A stretch of DNA of 8,600 bases from JAFDVL01 sp043736395 (lineage in GTDB: Bacteria > Acidobacteriota > Blastocatellia > RBC074): positions 1 through 8,600 of the forward strand of contig JAYTCQ010000225.1 of assembly GCA_043736395.1 (NCBI GenBank). The letters run 5' to 3'. Both the position numbers and the translations under genes were made by a program. The notes below the pieces were generated by a model. It saw only the letters and a program-made list of their open reading frames with translations. It ran no database searches and was not told where the DNA came from. Within the stretch, counting starts at the first letter, position 1. Each line of letters begins with the position of its first letter. Below, one piece after another: positions 6,842 to 8,600 of the stretch.

Positions 6842-8600
6842 ATGAAAATGAAACAACTATTTACCAATCTCCTCACGTTGACGCTGGTTCTCAGCTTTTG
6901 TCTGCCGGCTGCTGTTTTTGCCGATAAAAAAGCTGATACGCGCAAAGCGAAGAAAAATTTCAACGAAGGCACCAAGTACGAAGGCGAAGAAAAATGGGAT
7001 TTGGCAACACAATCCTTCCTGTTGGCAATCGCCGCCGATCCGAATAATCCTGAGTACCGATTAAAGGCAATAAATTCAGGTGCCAAGGCATCCTTGATGT
7101 TCTCTAAACGTGGCGATGCATTCGCGACGGAAGGCGATTATGGCAGCGCCTACAGCGCCTACAAGCAGGCTTATGCTTACGATCAAACCAACGAAATTGC
7201 TTTGGTGAAAATGACCCGGATGTTTGAGCTGCAAAAAGCCCTATCTTCGGGCGAAACGGCTCCCTCGTATAACGTGCAGAACGGCAATTACATCCGTACC
7301 GGCGCCGACATCGCGACGCCGCAGCCGCGCCAATCACGCTCAAAAGATGTAGCTTCGACGGTCACTTACAAAGATATTCCGCTGAAAGAAACCATTAAGA
7401 ATATTGCTCGGCAGTTAGACTTGAACGTAATCTTTGACGATTCCTTCCGCGATCAGCCGAAATATACGCTTGAACTGCGCAACACTTCACTCGCGCGCGC
7501 GCTTGATTTTGTATTGATTCAAAACAAGCTCGTGTTTGAGCAACTGGATCGCCGAACATTATTGATTTACTTCGACAATCCAACCAATCGCCAACGCTTC
7601 GAACGTCAGATGATTAAGACGTTTTACGTGACCAACGCCAAGCTCGAAGACGCGCAACGAGCTGTTCAGCAAATGCTGCAAGGCGGTTCCACTGGAGTCA
7701 TCCGCCAGATCGTGACGGCTCCGAATATGAACGCGTTAATTATTCGCGCGACGCCGGAAGAATTACGAATGGTGCAGGATGTCATTGACAGCATTGATAA
7801 AAACAAAGCCGAAGTCGCCATTGACGTGGAAATTTACGAAGTGACGCACGACACGATGTTGCAACTGGGAAATCAAATAGCGACTAGCCCGGGTGCAGTC
7901 GCGCTTCCCGGCGTAGCAGATAGTCGTGGTGTTCTTCGTCAGACTACCGGAAATAGTGCCGGTCTTTCCGCACTTGGTGGATTGGGTCAATTCGCAACAA
8001 GCGCTTTAACAGGAAATGTGTTCGGAATTGGAAACGGGCTTGGCACAATGCTGGGTGTGCCGCCAACAACTTTAAGTTTGTTGCAATCAAAAGATAATGC
8101 CAAATTACTTAATCGCGTCAACGTTCACGCACTGGATGGTCAGAGCAATAAGACAAACGTTGGACGCCGAATCCCGATCAGTCTTGGTTCGCAGCTTCCA
8201 AGTGTGGTAGGTACTGGTCAGCAATCTGTAGTCGGTGGGGGCGTAAATAGTGGACTCGGTGGTTTAGGTGGTTTATCTGGAGGATTTGGTGGCGGTTATG
8301 GTTTCAGCAGCATTCAATATCAGGATGTCGGTTTGAATATTGATGTGACGCCGATCATCACGAATGAGGGTTATATTGAATTAAAGATGACACTTGAATC
8401 TTCGTCTGCGATTCCTAGTTCAGACCCAAACGCACAACTGACGCCGCAAATTTCACAACGTAAATTGCAAACAGTTTCCCGCATTCTTGACGGTCGGACA
8501 GCGGTCGTCGCTGGCGTCCAGCAACAAACCACCGAGTCCACTATTTACGCCCCCACCGACTACAGATTGCTGACCAGTACCTACCACACTTGGAAGCTGC
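6842..8600 (+). CDS. Secretin (GspD/PilQ type) with N-terminal TPR region; 3' end cut by window edge and disturbed by an inverted duplication
   Basis: The frame opens at ATG 6842 with GAAGG at 6831-6835 and stays open to the edge (586 codons visible). Residues 1-27 are a Sec signal peptide, probably cleaved after AVFA. Residues 38-135 contain two or three TPR-like helix pairs (NFNEGTKYEGEEKWDLATQS; GDYGSAYSAYKQAYAYD), as in acidobacterial-type secretins. Residues 173-245 resemble the STN/N0 domain and 258-320 an N1 secretin_N domain. The secretin channel domain begins near 324 (VAIDVEIYEVTHD) and includes NVGRRIPI (439-446) and VGLNIDVTPII (496-506). Gly-rich inserts lie at about 345-415 and 447-490. 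The protein would form the outer-membrane pore of the type IV pilus or type II secretion machine. From residue 562 onward the sequence is encoded by a reverse-complement copy of 8191-8265, so the last 25 residues are not secretin-like. The conserved VPxLGDxPxxGxLF-type segment expected after DGRTAVVAGVQ is absent. Confidence 0.93.
   Translation, partial: MKMKQLFTNLLTLTLVLSFCLPAAVFADKKADTRKAKKNFNEGTKYEGEEKWDLATQSFLLAIAADPNNPEYRLKAINSGAKASLMFSKRGDAFATEGDYGSAYSAYKQAYAYDQTNEIALVKMTRMFELQKALSSGETAPSYNVQNGNYIRTGADIATPQPRQSRSKDVASTVTYKDIPLKETIKNIARQLDLNVIFDDSFRDQPKYTLELRNTSLARALDFVLIQNKLVFEQLDRRTLLIYFDNPTNRQRFERQMIKTFYVTNAKLEDAQRAVQQMLQGGSTGVIRQIVTAPNMNALIIRATPEELRMVQDVIDSIDKNKAEVAIDVEIYEVTHDTMLQLGNQIATSPGAVALPGVADSRGVLRQTTGNSAGLSALGGLGQFATSALTGNVFGIGNGLGTMLGVPPTTLSLLQSKDNAKLLNRVNVHALDGQSNKTNVGRRIPISLGSQLPSVVGTGQQSVVGGGVNSGLGGLGGLSGGFGGGYGFSSIQYQDVGLNIDVTPIITNEGYIELKMTLESSSAIPSSDPNAQLTPQISQRKLQTVSRILDGRTAVVAGVQQQTTESTIYAPTDYRLLTSTYHTWKL
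8191..8265 (+). repeat. Left arm of a 75-bp perfect inverted repeat inside the secretin gene
   Basis: Every base of 8191-8265 is the reverse complement of 8526-8600; the match breaks at 8266/8525. This arm appears to be the native copy, because it encodes a Gly/Val-rich insert that continues smoothly into the secretin core. The arms are separated by 260 bp. The repeat may extend leftwards from 8191 if the sequence beyond 8600 continues to match. Confidence 0.99.
8526..8600 (-). repeat. Right arm of the 75-bp inverted repeat, running off the window
   Basis: This is an exact reverse complement of 8191-8265, so the + strand here carries the antisense of the secretin's own Gly-rich insert. It replaces the expected end of the secretin channel domain. 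An amplification or assembly fold-back is the simplest reading; a genuine inverted duplication is the alternative. Confidence 0.99.

Noticed and set aside
6842..6925. Secretin as a lipoprotein (Cys20 in the signal peptide)
   Set aside because: Residue -1 before Cys20 is Phe, which does not fit a lipobox. The AVFA/DKK site at residue 27 is a better signal peptidase I site.
7104..7990. Several - strand open frames opposite the secretin
   Set aside because: They are shadows of the secretin coding frame, rich in Arg and Cys, with no family features.
8466..8600. Frameshift as the explanation for the missing secretin C-terminus
   Set aside because: None of the three forward frames restores the expected motif, and the exact reverse-complement match to 8191-8265 explains the loss fully.

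Overview
The window looks like a chromosomal stretch of a Gram-negative, environmental bacterium of moderate GC. The best guess is an acidobacterium, perhaps of the Blastocatellia type. The guess rests on three things: a DUF1501 protein, a membrane protein that joins a four-cysteine N-terminal module to a carboxypeptidase-regulatory-like domain, and a secretin with a tetratricopeptide front end. Planctomycetes and related groups share some of these families, so the assignment is tentative. Every real gene reads on the + strand.

Layout. Bases 1-774 are the 3' part of a DUF1501 gene, closed by a strong hairpin terminator at 809-843. Bases 931-2673 encode a 580-residue membrane protein of unknown function with its own Shine-Dalgarno. 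It is followed by a second hairpin at 2710-2733, so it is probably a single-gene transcription unit. Bases 2674-3845 are about 1.17 kb without a convincing gene. That gap holds a cluster of strong hairpins (3171-3285 at its core), a G-rich heptamer tandem array (3301-3352), degenerate relatives of the same heptamer (3505-3561) and a small palindrome.

From 3846 to the right edge lies a type IV pilus / type II secretion assembly cluster in the order F-E-D: an inner-membrane platform protein (GspF/PilC), the hexameric assembly ATPase (GspE/PilB) and the outer-membrane secretin (GspD/PilQ). The ATPase powers pilin or pseudopilin extraction through the platform protein, and the secretin provides the outer-membrane pore. 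Pilins, the alignment proteins (PilMNOP-like) and the prepilin peptidase are not in the window.

The most striking observation is at the right edge. The last 75 bases (8526-8600) are an exact reverse complement of bases 8191-8265 inside the same secretin gene, and the repeat runs off the window. The secretin frame stays open through it but loses the expected conserved C-terminal segment. This is either a fold-back (chimeric amplification or assembly) artefact, which I consider more likely, or a real inverted duplication that would truncate or rearrange the secretin. The second item of interest is the structured non-coding interval at 3171-3285. Its non-Watson-Crick pairs are G-U only if it is transcribed from the + strand, which hints at a structured RNA. 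I found no clearly novel defence system or mobile element.
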